This document shows positions 46,452-53,726 of a stretch of 64,000 bases of DNA, piece by piece (position 1 is the first letter of the stretch; the number at the start of each line of letters is the position of its first letter). Both the position numbers and the translations under genes were made by a program. Origin of the DNA: Kurthia huakuii LAM0618 (GTDB lineage: Bacteria; Bacillota; Bacilli; Bacillales_A; Planococcaceae); contig NZ_AYTB01000016.1 in assembly GCF_000505545.1 (NCBI RefSeq), positions 62,001 to 126,000 on the forward strand, given 5' to 3'. The notes beneath the pieces were generated by a model, which saw only the letters and a list, made by a program, of their open reading frames with translations, searched no databases and was not told the DNA's origin.

Positions 46452-46952
46452 TTATTCGATATAGGTTTTTAAAATCGACCAGCTCTTCACTTTTTCATGA
46501 AAACTTTGAATATTTTTCCCTGGAATCGGACTAGTTGATGGCATTTTGTAATAATGGCGTCCTTTTAGCAGCTCAAAACCGATAAACTTTTTAAATACTT
46601 GCTCGGCCTTCCCACCATTAAAAAGAATGCATTCAATATGTGGATAGCGATGTAATAACTCACTAAAATCATTTGGTATTTCGTTGCGGATTGCTGAATC
46701 AAGACTTCCTTGACGCTCACAACACTTAATGGTGTCCCACATGCCGATATGATGACTTTGTAGCCAAGCTAGACGTGCTGTATAATTTTCCGGTACGTGC
46801 TCTTCTAATAATTCAGACATAATTGGCCAAAAATGATTACGTGGATTGCCATAATACTGCTGTTTTTCAAGTGATTGCTTTCCGGGCATCGAGCCGACAA
46901 TTAATACGCGTGTGTTGGCATTAATGACTGGCCCTAAGACATTTTCAATCAT
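46452..46952 (-). CDS. DNA-deoxyinosine (hypoxanthine) glycosylase, UDG superfamily
   Basis: A 166-residue member of the uracil-DNA glycosylase superfamily. Motif 1 is VGSMPGKQSLEKQQYYGNP and motif 2 is PSTSPIPG near the C-terminus. The GSMPG start with no Asp in the water-activating position fits the hypoxanthine-DNA glycosylase group (family 6). It removes deaminated adenine from DNA. The ATG at 46952 follows AGAGGTG. A mismatch-specific uracil glycosylase activity is the alternative. Confidence 0.83.
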   Translation of the reverse strand: MIENVLGPVINANTRVLIVGSMPGKQSLEKQQYYGNPRNHFWPIMSELLEEHVPENYTARLAWLQSHHIGMWDTIKCCERQGSLDSAIRNEIPNDFSELLHRYPHIECILFNGGKAEQVFKKFIGFELLKGRHYYKMPSTSPIPGKNIQSFHEKVKSWSILKTYIE

Positions 46953-47006
46953 GCTGTTCACCTCTAGCTTCATTATATACAGGCTGTTATTAAAAATCAT
47001 CTCGCT

Positions 47007-47192
47007 TGCGTGACAGAGAACGTCACTTGTTTATTTACATGCCTAAGTTTTTTTCAAAGGTACGTAAGCTACGTTCGCCGTCGTCCAGACGGCAACGCTT
47101 ACGTCGGGGACCCACGTTTTTTCTATCCAGCCTCTTGCGCTTGCTTTTCGGGTCGTTTCGTCCCCTCCTGCGTGACAGAGAACGTCACTTGT
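47007..47192. repeat. GC-rich structured segment flanked by a 24-bp direct repeat
   Basis: An identical 24-base unit starting TGCGTGACAGAGAACG lies at 47007-47030 and 47169-47192. Between them a hairpin (47062-47104) has an outer 8-bp stem ACGTAAGC/GCTTACGT and an inner 6-bp stem GCCGTC/GACGGC. The segment is far richer in G+C than its surroundings. No gene with a ribosome site was found; open frames over it translate the repeat as RDRERHL and are not credible. Confidence 0.65.
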
Positions 47193-47244
47193 CAGGAACT
47201 ATAAACGCCCTTCAAAGCAGAGCGAGCGCATTCGGCTTTTAATC

Positions 47245-47290
47245 AAAAAAAATAGGACCGGCTCGTTTTTGTTGTTACGAGTCAGTCCTA
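47245..47290 (-). terminator. terminator of the GNAT gene at 47317
   Basis: ATAGGAC-GACTCG and CGAGCC-GTCCTAT arms pair around a 12-base loop, followed by T8 on the minus strand. Confidence 0.82.
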
Positions 47291-47316
47291 TCTACTATTT
47301 GCGGTATCGTCCATTG

Positions 47317-47805
47317 TTATATCGCCACCAATTGTTGAATTTTGTAATGCATTACGATGACTTCACCTTTTGCCCCCATCGTGCGGACACCTTCATCGAT
47401 AAAGCCACATTTATGATATAAGCCTTGCGCCGCTTTGTTGTAAATATTTACAACGAGCACAATCTCATTTTTGTTTAAAAAGTTTTGTGAGACAAATTCC
47501 GGTAACATGTTCATCACACGTTTCGCATAGCCTTTGCCTTGATGATGGAAGTCCGTTGATACGGCGCGCAGTAAAATCGCATTCGCATTTTCTGAATAAA
47601 GCTTGCGTCCTTGGTCTCCATCTAACATTAAGAAGTTTACGATTGCCCCGTTGTCGATTGCAACGATTGGGTAGCGATACGGATCATCTTTCGCCATTTC
47701 CATCGCCTCATACGGTGACGTTGTAAAGCGTAATTGCTCCTCTGTTAACGTGTAGTTTGCAAGCATTTCTCCGTGCTCGTTTTCATTGTAAAAAAATAGT
47801 TCCAT
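47317..47805 (-). CDS. GNAT family N-acetyltransferase
   Basis: A 162-residue acetyltransferase. LLRAVSTDFHHQGKGYAKRV holds the acetyl-CoA loop (HHQGKGYAK), and NKAAQGLYHKCGFIDEG is the usual C-terminal helix-strand. AAAGGGG precedes the ATG. It resembles spermidine/ribosomal-protein acetyltransferases in length, but the substrate is not predictable. Confidence 0.87.
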   Translation of the reverse strand: MELFFYNENEHGEMLANYTLTEEQLRFTTSPYEAMEMAKDDPYRYPIVAIDNGAIVNFLMLDGDQGRKLYSENANAILLRAVSTDFHHQGKGYAKRVMNMLPEFVSQNFLNKNEIVLVVNIYNKAAQGLYHKCGFIDEGVRTMGAKGEVIVMHYKIQQLVAI

Positions 47806-48034
47806 TTCTTAACCCCTTTCAGGCTGTAGTAAATAATTTTAACGACTTAAATCGTTTTTTTCAACAGAAAATTATTGTCTATTTTGTGTTACCATTTCGC
47901 TGTAAATTCACTTTTTCAAACTAAAAATAGTTGTTTTTTTCTAATAAATAATGTAGCCATTTTACACCCTGTATCACAAAGTAAAATTGTAAAACAATCA
48001 CAGAGAAAAAGCGAGATTTTTTTAAAAAAAGCCA

Positions 48035-48062
48035 TAAAAAAACTACGCAAAAGGCGCAGCTT
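48035..48062 (-). terminator. terminator of the gene at 48072
   Basis: Short stem CTGCG/CGTAG with a GC-rich loop, followed by T7 on the minus strand. Confidence 0.6.
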
Positions 48063-48071
48063 CTTTCTTAC

Positions 48072-48449
48072 TTATAAATATTTTGCGTTTACAACTTTAT
48101 CTGCTTTACCAAGTTCCGTCACCATTGTGTTATAAGCTTCAACTGCTGTTTCATACAACTCTTTTGATTCCTTTACATCTACTTCTGCAGGTTGTTTTAC
48201 ACGTAGCGGCGCATAAGGAGCATCAAATGTTAAAATATGTTGTTGGAAAGCTTGTACATGTTCATTTTCATCAACTTCAGGATCCATATGTGTGTACACA
48301 TCAAATGAGTGGAAATTAGCAAAGAAGCGCGTGTAATCGTCCGATGCTTTATCCATTTTACGATTTGAAAAGTTCCATAAACCATTCATTGATTTTAATA
48401 CGTTTAGACCTTGCGTTACAACCATCTCAACTGCTTGTGGATTGGCCAT
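48072..48449 (-). CDS. conserved hypothetical protein, 125 aa
   Basis: TAGGAGGCGG lies before the ATG. The protein is soluble, mixed charge, mainly helical, without Cys or signal peptide. It starts MANPQAVEMVVTQGLNVLKS. I do not recognise the family. It lies 31 bases downstream of the CDF transporter gene on the same strand, without a terminator between, so the two are probably cotranscribed. Confidence 0.7.
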   Translation of the reverse strand: MANPQAVEMVVTQGLNVLKSMNGLWNFSNRKMDKASDDYTRFFANFHSFDVYTHMDPEVDENEHVQAFQQHILTFDAPYAPLRVKQPAEVDVKESKELYETAVEAYNTMVTELGKADKVVNAKYL

Positions 48450-48480
48450 TGTAACCGCCTCCTATATAAAATTCGTTCCT

Positions 48481-49359
48481 TTATATTGTAGCATAATTGG
48501 CCGGTTCTATATGCACAAGTGTCACCGCAAATGGATTGTACTCGCGAATGACACCTTCAATAACCTCAGTAATATGGTGACTTTGTACAACGTCCATTTT
48601 TGGTTCAACCGTAATCGTGACATCTAAAAACATCATATTGCCAGACATACGCCCTTTCATATCTTTTACCTCAATGACGCCACCAACATCTTTAATTAAG
48701 CCCTCAATCTCCGCAAGTTCATGCTCATCAAAACCATCTGTTAATGTATGCACCGCTTCGACGAAAATATCATACGCTGTTTTAATAATTAATAAGCCGA
48801 CAAGTACTGCTGTAATCGAGTCAATGATTGGAAAACCAAAAATCGCGGCGAAAATACCGATAGCCGTTCCAAAGCTAACAAAGGCATCGGAACGATTATC
48901 ATACGCTGCTGCCTTTACAGCCGAACTTTTAATGCGTCGTGCTAAGCGAATATTATATACATAAACGATGTACATAACGATGCCACAAACAATCGCAACA
49001 ATCGCTGTCATCATTGATGGTGCCTCGTGATGGCCGCTAAAGAAACTTTTTATCGCATTGAACACAACTTGTAGTCCGACGACGGCCATAATGAATGAAG
49101 CAAGTAAGGACGAAACTGTTTCCGCACGTAAATGCCCGTAGTGATGGTCCTCATCTGGTGGGCGCTGAGAAATACGCAGGCCCACAAGCACTGCAACCGA
49201 CGCGACAATATCGGTCGTATTATTAAGACCGTCCGCCTTTAGTGCCTCAGAGCCTCCAACAAAGCCAACCGTTAATTTCAAGGCACTTAAACAGAGATAC
49301 GTGAAAATACTAACCCAAGCGCCTTTTTCCCCTTCACGTAAATTTTTATAGACGTCCAA
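48481..49359 (-). CDS. cation diffusion facilitator (CDF) metal exporter
   Basis: A 292-residue protein with six helices and a C-terminal cytoplasmic domain. ADGLNNTTDIVASVAV supplies the metal site of helix 2 (with an N in place of the second usual H/D position) and YDNRSDAFVSFGTAIG that of helix 5; DEDHHYGHLRAE is the loop His cluster. CDF proteins export Zn2+, Mn2+ or Fe2+; the N/D pattern in these motifs leans to Mn2+/Fe2+, but weakly. I chose a TTG start at 49359, 8 bases after GGGAGG. Upstream ORF extension has no ribosome site. Confidence 0.88.
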   Translation of the reverse strand: MDVYKNLREGEKGAWVSIFTYLCLSALKLTVGFVGGSEALKADGLNNTTDIVASVAVLVGLRISQRPPDEDHHYGHLRAETVSSLLASFIMAVVGLQVVFNAIKSFFSGHHEAPSMMTAIVAIVCGIVMYIVYVYNIRLARRIKSSAVKAAAYDNRSDAFVSFGTAIGIFAAIFGFPIIDSITAVLVGLLIIKTAYDIFVEAVHTLTDGFDEHELAEIEGLIKDVGGVIEVKDMKGRMSGNMMFLDVTITVEPKMDVVQSHHITEVIEGVIREYNPFAVTLVHIEPANYATI

Positions 49360-49392
49360 AAAGTTTCCCTCCCTCAAGAATTCCAGAAACGA

Positions 49393-49436
49393 CAAAAACG
49401 ACGCAACACACAAAAAGTGCGTTACGTCGTTTTTTT
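49393..49436 (-). terminator. terminator of serC
   Basis: AAAAACGACGTAACGCAC and GTGTGTTGCGTCG arms pair with a few mismatches, followed by T5 on the minus strand; it also offers T7 on the plus strand. Confidence 0.85.
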
Positions 49437-49497
49437 ATTCCGTTCGTTATTAAGCCAATTTATTATAACAAAGTCTGACTTTTAATAAAAGGAAAGT

Positions 49498-50589
49498 TTA
49501 GTGCTTTGCTTGGAAATCTTTCATGAATGTTGCAAGTGCTTGGCACGTTTCAACTGGTACAGCATTGTAAGCAGATGCACGGCAGCCACCTACTGAACGG
49601 TGACCATTTAAGCCTACGAAACCTGCTTCTTTTGCTTCTGCTAAGAATTGTTTTTCTAATTCTTCATCAGCTACGCGGAATGTAATGTTCATTAGAGAAC
49701 GGCTACCTTCTACTGCGTGACCTGTGTAGAAGCCATTGCTTGCGTCGATTACGTTATAGATTAATGCTGCTTTTTCTTCGTTGCGTTTTGCTACTGCTTC
49801 TACGCCACCTTGTGCTTCAACCCATTTTAATACTTCACCTAACATGTAAATACCGAATGTTGGTGGTGTGTTGTAAAGTGAGTTTTTATCAGCATGTGTT
49901 TTATAGCTTAACATTGTTGGAATATTTTCCGCTGCTGTTTCTAAGAAGTCTTTACGGATAATAACAACAGTTACGCCTGAAGGACCTAAGTTCTTTTGAG
50001 CACCTGCATAGATCATCGCAAATTTAGAAACATCTACGGGTTTAGATAAAATATCACTCGACATATCGGCTACAAGTGGCACGTCACCTGTATCAGGGAA
50101 ATCTGCCCATTCTGTACCAAAGATTGTGTTGTTTGAAGTGATATGCACATATGCATCATCCGCATTGTAGTTTAACTCATCAAATGCCGGAATGTTTTTG
50201 TAGTTGTTTTCTTTTGTGCTTGCCGCGATTGCAGTAGTACCTAAAAGTTTTGCTTCTTTTAATGCTTTTTCTGACCATGAACCAGTTTGTACGTAGCTAG
50301 CTGTTTGACCTTCTTTTAGGAAGTTCATTGGAAGCATTGTAAATTGTAAGCTTGCGCCGCCTTGTAGGAATAACACTTCATAGTTTTCAGGAATGTTATA
50401 AAGTTTTTTAAGACGTGCGATTGCTTCAGTGTGAACTTCATCATACTCTTTACTACGGTGGCTCATTTCCATTACGGACATGCCAGCACCTTTAAAGTCT
50501 ACTAATTCTTCTTGTGCTTTTTGTAAAACCTCTAGTGGTAGTGCTGATGGACCTGCATTAAAGTTATAAGCGCGTTTAACTGTTGTCAA
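49498..50589 (-). CDS. serC: phosphoserine aminotransferase
   Basis: A 363-residue PLP enzyme of serine synthesis (3-phosphohydroxypyruvate to phosphoserine). Start YNFNAGPSALP is diagnostic, and the PLP lysine is K199 in YAGAQKNLGPSG; MSVMEMSHRSKEY follows the family. I take the TTG at 50589, 9 bases after GAGGAGTG, as start. serA is not adjacent. A perfect 14-base palindrome lies upstream and could be an operator. Confidence 0.95.
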   Translation of the reverse strand: MTTVKRAYNFNAGPSALPLEVLQKAQEELVDFKGAGMSVMEMSHRSKEYDEVHTEAIARLKKLYNIPENYEVLFLQGGASLQFTMLPMNFLKEGQTASYVQTGSWSEKALKEAKLLGTTAIAASTKENNYKNIPAFDELNYNADDAYVHITSNNTIFGTEWADFPDTGDVPLVADMSSDILSKPVDVSKFAMIYAGAQKNLGPSGVTVVIIRKDFLETAAENIPTMLSYKTHADKNSLYNTPPTFGIYMLGEVLKWVEAQGGVEAVAKRNEEKAALIYNVIDASNGFYTGHAVEGSRSLMNITFRVADEELEKQFLAEAKEAGFVGLNGHRSVGGCRASAYNAVPVETCQALATFMKDFQAKH

Positions 50590-50659
50590 TGTAATACACT
50601 CCTCGTGGAATATTGTTGAATCCTATTTTACGCTATTTTCTGTTTTTTATGAAGGTTTT

Positions 50660-50673
50660 GACGAATATTCGTC
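50660..50673. promoter_or_regulatory. perfect palindrome upstream of serC, possible operator
   Basis: GACGAATATTCGTC is a perfect 14-base inverted repeat about 75 bases upstream of the serC start. A TAAAAT box lies downstream of it on the minus strand, so the palindrome falls close to the expected -35. The binding protein is unknown; it does not match the LexA or Fur consensus. Confidence 0.35.
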
Positions 50674-50866
50674 TAAAAATGTCATAATTTTTTAAGAAAA
50701 GACACCAAAACAAGAATATTCATGTAAAAAAAGAGCTTGAATCATTGGAAAACACGATTAATGGAAGCATTTTCATTTTTGTTCATTCGGAAATAGGCAT
50801 AAAACTGTCCTCCACAAAAAAACAAAAGACCTATTAGCGATATTTCTACAAATCAAAGCCATCATA

Positions 50867-50907
50867 TAAAAAAGGGAGCTGCGCCATAAACGCAATTCCC
50901 TTTTTTC
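50867..50907 (-). terminator. terminator of the universal stress gene
   Basis: AAGGGAATTGCG/CGCAGCTCCCTT stem with mismatches, followed by T6 on the minus strand. Confidence 0.8.
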
Positions 50908-51348
50908 TTAATGGATAATAAGTACTTGGCATGGTGCAGCTTGTGCAATTTTCGAGCTGACACTACCTAATAGCATGCCTTTAATGCCGCGTAAACCTCG
51001 GCTACCGATCACGATAACCGATTGATTTGTTTTCTCTGCATATTCAATCATTTGGTCTGCAGGATTCCCGGCTAATGATACGAGTTCAATTTCGCATTCA
51101 GGATGTTTCGTTACAACGGTCTCTTTCGCTTTTTCTAAGCGTGCCTCACTATCTTTTACTAAACCTTCGTTTACTGTTTTCACATAATCACGTGTTACAT
51201 CATATGGATAGGCTGGTGCGATGGGATTTTGGTGTACATTGACGATCGTTACAATCCCATTATTTAGACTTGCTAGCTCTGCAGCCGCTTCTAAAATTTT
51301 ATCGTTTAAATCTGATTCATCAATTGCTACAAGAATTTTTTCAAACAT
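50908..51348 (-). CDS. universal stress protein (UspA family)
   Basis: A 146-residue Usp-fold protein. ILVAIDESDLNDK opens the fold, and VIGSRGLRGIKGMLLGSVS is the ATP-binding G-x2-G-x9-G-S motif, so it is the nucleotide-binding type. AAAGG lies 9 bases before the ATG at 51348. It is believed to aid survival under stress; partner unknown. Confidence 0.9.
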   Translation of the reverse strand: MFEKILVAIDESDLNDKILEAAAELASLNNGIVTIVNVHQNPIAPAYPYDVTRDYVKTVNEGLVKDSEARLEKAKETVVTKHPECEIELVSLAGNPADQMIEYAEKTNQSVIVIGSRGLRGIKGMLLGSVSSKIAQAAPCQVLIIH

Positions 51349-51460
51349 TGAACTCATCCTTTCGGCATATTATTTATCTATATAATATGACATAATCACA
51401 CAAAAATTAACCCCAAATTAAACTTTATTGGAAAAAACATGCTGAAACACCTTACATTGT

Positions 51461-51664
51461 TCACAAATCGCCGTCGTTATTTTTTTCATATGCTAAACTA
51501 TCACCCGGCTGACAATCAAGTGCCTCGCAAATCGCTTCGAGTGTTGAAAATTTCACCGCTGTTGCTTGTCCGATTTCTGGAATTAAAAACATACAGAACA
51601 AAATCATTGGTAAACTTAATACGATAACAGCCGTCTTTAAAAACAATGTTGATACGTCCTTCAT
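51461..51664 (-). pseudogene. fusion remnant of a DUF2975 membrane protein and a YozG-like XRE regulator
   Basis: The 67-codon frame begins MKDVSTLFLKTAVIVLSLP, the signal-anchor start of DUF2975 proteins (YoaS type), and after residue 34 changes to ATAVKFSTLEAICEALDCQP, the C-terminal half of the small Cro/C1 regulators (YozG type). In Bacillales these are two adjacent genes in this order. An internal deletion of roughly 0.5 kb, in frame, would give the chimera. The product would have one membrane helix and half an HTH, so it is probably non-functional. GTGAG precedes the ATG. Confidence 0.65.
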
Positions 51665-51755
51665 AACCACATCTCACTTTTTTATTTTCCCATTGATAAT
51701 AACATCGGTTTTTATCGTTTTACAAAAAAATATATTGCAAAGGAGCATATCTTTT

Positions 51756-52433
51756 ATGAATAATTGGAAAACAAATGCACAAAATCAACCTTTTGTCGCC
51801 TCGTATAGCGGCGGGAAAGATAGCACATTAGCGCTTTATAAAGCGATGCAGCAAGGTACGGCAATCGGCCTGATTGTCATGTTAGAAGAGGAAGGTCAGC
51901 GCTCGCGCAGTCACGGTATGCCACCGGAGTTGATTCAAGCACAAGCGGCGGCTCTCAACATTCCTGTCTATACCGCAGCGACGAGCTGGGAGGCCTATGA
52001 GCGCGTCTTTATCAACGTGCTCACACAAGCGAAGGCAAACGGTGCAAACGTGCTTGTAACCGGAGATTTAGACGTTCCAGAGCATGGTTGCTGGCATGAT
52101 GCTATTACGAAGAAAGTTGGACTAAAACTTAGTATGCCGCTATGGGAAATGGATCATGTCGAGGTTGTACGCGAATTTGTCACTGCCGGCTTTAAAACGC
52201 TTGTCGTCACCGTCAATTTGTCGCTCGGTATGCGCGCGGATGACTTAGGTCGTGAGCTCACACATGATTATATTGATGAGCTTATTGCACGCGGGATTGA
52301 CCCATGTGGTGAAGGCGGCGAATTCCATACGACCGTTGTTGCGGGGCCTATTTTTGACAACGAAATCAATGTCAAATACGGTGCGATTATCCATGACGGA
52401 GATTACGCCTTTTTACCACTTGAATTAGCCTAA
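51756..52433 (+). CDS. Dph6-like ATP-pyrophosphatase (adenine nucleotide alpha-hydrolase)
   Basis: A 225-residue PP-loop enzyme. The PP-loop is S18-GGKDS, and GDLDVPEHGCWHD and DPCGEGGEFHT are the conserved blocks of the diphthine-ammonia ligase (Dph6/ATP_bind_4) family. Bacteria have no diphthamide, so the bacterial members must use another substrate; some act in B12 or siderophore contexts. AAGGAG lies 10 bases before the ATG at 51756. Single gene. Confidence 0.83.
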   Translation: MNNWKTNAQNQPFVASYSGGKDSTLALYKAMQQGTAIGLIVMLEEEGQRSRSHGMPPELIQAQAAALNIPVYTAATSWEAYERVFINVLTQAKANGANVLVTGDLDVPEHGCWHDAITKKVGLKLSMPLWEMDHVEVVREFVTAGFKTLVVTVNLSLGMRADDLGRELTHDYIDELIARGIDPCGEGGEFHTTVVAGPIFDNEINVKYGAIIHDGDYAFLPLELA

Positions 52434-52435
52434 TG

Positions 52436-52471
52436 AAAAAAGAGAGCCGCAACAGCGACCCTCTTTTTTAT
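52436..52471. terminator. weak bidirectional terminator between Dph6-like and Fra-like genes
   Basis: AAAAAAGAG...CTCTTTTTT arms with an imperfect GC-containing middle. Confidence 0.6.
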
Positions 52472-52828
52472 TTACGCCAAAATGACGTGCAATCTGCTTT
52501 ATCTTCAATATTGAAGTCGATGATTTCCTGTAGTAGCTCATAGTGAACAGGCTTTTCAAATGGCATCCGAATTAACTTTTTACCATGCGTGTAGCCAAGT
52601 TCTTTAATACGCACTGAAAATTGTTCATCAATATAGCCTTCTGGCGCTACCGAAATATGCGCTTTCGATACGCTAAAGCCAATAATAAACGTCCCGTGGT
52701 CAGTAAACATCGGCTGATTCCATTTAAACTCTGGCTTCAGTTGTGGATAGTTGTCATGTACCCACGTTAGCACTTCGACCATGCGCTATCGGCTCAATGT
52801 CGTGGATAAAATCTTCAAATACTTCCAT
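52468..52828 (-). pseudogene. frameshifted DUF1801 iron chaperone (Fra/YdhG type)
   Basis: GGAGGG precedes an ATG at 52828 that reads MEVFEDFIHDIE and then loses frame. The downstream part, MVEVLTWVHDNYPQLKPEFK (from 52782), is in another frame with a stop just before it. Together they make a DUF1801 protein such as B. subtilis Fra (YdhG), a frataxin-like donor of iron for Fe-S and haem assembly. The span is 361 nt where an intact family member would need about 372, so a deletion of about 11 nt near 52784 is the simplest cause. A sequencing error would have to involve more than one base. Confidence 0.78.
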
Positions 52829-52864
52829 TATTAAAAGCTCCCTCCATAACGAACATTCGTTCCT

Positions 52865-53260
52865 TTATTCTACTGTAATTCCTGCCGCGCGTAAAGGCTC
52901 TAACACTTCCGGCTCAGCCATTGACAAATAATCGACCGTCATCAAATTTGGTAACTGTTCAAACCCTTCAACAGATGTCACATCGAACAAGTCATCCTCG
53001 CCGTCCCAATCTGGTTGAATAATATGATAAATTTCATTGCCACCATCAAAGCACAAATAATCGACTTTCAATAAATCTTTCTTTGATAACTCAAGATTTT
53101 GTAAGTACGTCATAATTTGTGGAATCGGCTTCATGTCCTCGTACCATTCATATTGCGTCGTAAATTGTTCCTTTAGTGCCGCTAGTTCCTGCTCAAATGC
53201 TGGCTCCTTATCAAGCAACGCCTCAATCACAATCAACTTAAAATTAAAATCTTTAAACAT
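52865..53260 (-). CDS. DUF6892-like hypothetical protein
   Basis: A 131-residue acidic soluble protein starting MFKDFNFKLIVIEALLDKEP and containing LCFDGGNEIYHIIQPDWDGE, which I associate with the DUF6892 family; these proteins often sit among toxin-immunity genes, but no toxin is seen here. GGGAGTGA precedes the ATG at 53260. Family call moderate; function unknown. Confidence 0.65.
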   Translation of the reverse strand: MFKDFNFKLIVIEALLDKEPAFEQELAALKEQFTTQYEWYEDMKPIPQIMTYLQNLELSKKDLLKVDYLCFDGGNEIYHIIQPDWDGEDDLFDVTSVEGFEQLPNLMTVDYLSMAEPEVLEPLRAAGITVE

Positions 53261-53293
53261 CGAATCACTCCCTTTATTCTTATACCCGTTCAA

Positions 53294-53326
53294 CAAAAAA
53301 AGAGTTGCCAAGAGACAACTCTTTTT
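53294..53326 (-). terminator. terminator of hmoA
   Basis: AAAAAGAGTTGTC/GGCAACTCTTTTT-type stem of about 10 bp with T7 on the minus strand. Confidence 0.85.
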
Positions 53327-53328
53327 CA

Positions 53329-53655
53329 TTATAATACGTAATAGCCGCCGCCATCACGTGAAATAATATAGTCTGGTTGCGGTGGTTTTCCGCCATGCTC
53401 AGCAATTTGCTTCTTATGTCCGGCAATATGCTCTGGACTCTTTTCCCAAGCTTTCCATGCTTCCTCAGATTCCCAGCGAATTAGCACGATGACTTCTTCT
53501 TCACCGCGGCGCGTTTTTTTCACTAAAATCTCGCGGCCAATAAAGCCTTCTCGTTGTTCAAGTAATGATTTCTTGCCATCTTTCGGTTGAAAGCGTTCTA
53601 ACACGTTCTCTTTAAAACCTTCTTTTACAACGATACGACGCATTTGTACAAACAT
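53329..53655 (-). CDS. hmoA: haem-degrading monooxygenase HmoA
   Basis: A 108-residue ABM-fold protein. It opens MFVQMRRIVVKEGF, and EEEVIVLIRWESEEAWKAWE and HIAGHKKQ...QPDYIIS align with B. subtilis HmoA (YetG). The His in SPEHIAGH is a candidate haem ligand. It opens haem and frees iron in the cytoplasm. GGGAGG precedes the ATG. It is the next gene after the siderophore operon but a terminator separates them, and no own Fur box was seen. Confidence 0.87.
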   Translation of the reverse strand: MFVQMRRIVVKEGFKENVLERFQPKDGKKSLLEQREGFIGREILVKKTRRGEEEVIVLIRWESEEAWKAWEKSPEHIAGHKKQIAEHGGKPPQPDYIISRDGGGYYVL

Positions 53656-53675
53656 ACTTGTGCCTCCCTTTGATT

Positions 53676-53709
53676 AAAAAAAGAGCCCGTCTCGTTTGAG
53701 ACAGGCTCC
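53676..53709 (-). terminator. terminator of the siderophore transport operon
   Basis: GAGCCTGTCTC/GAGACGGGCTC stem followed by T7 on the minus strand. Confidence 0.88.
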
Positions 53710-53726
53710 GTATTATAGCGAATGAA

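Larger units (their letters stand above)
50590..50907. other. intergenic region between serC and the universal stress gene
   Basis: About 318 AT-rich bases with the palindrome at 50660 and the terminator at 50867. No T-box or other leader RNA was recognised for serC, and no ORF with a ribosome site. Confidence 0.45.

Noticed and set aside
47006-47242. Plus-strand open frame of 78 codons with repeated RDRERHL
   Set aside because: It translates the 24-bp direct repeat, has no ribosome site and the opposite and shifted frames are open too; the repeat explains it.
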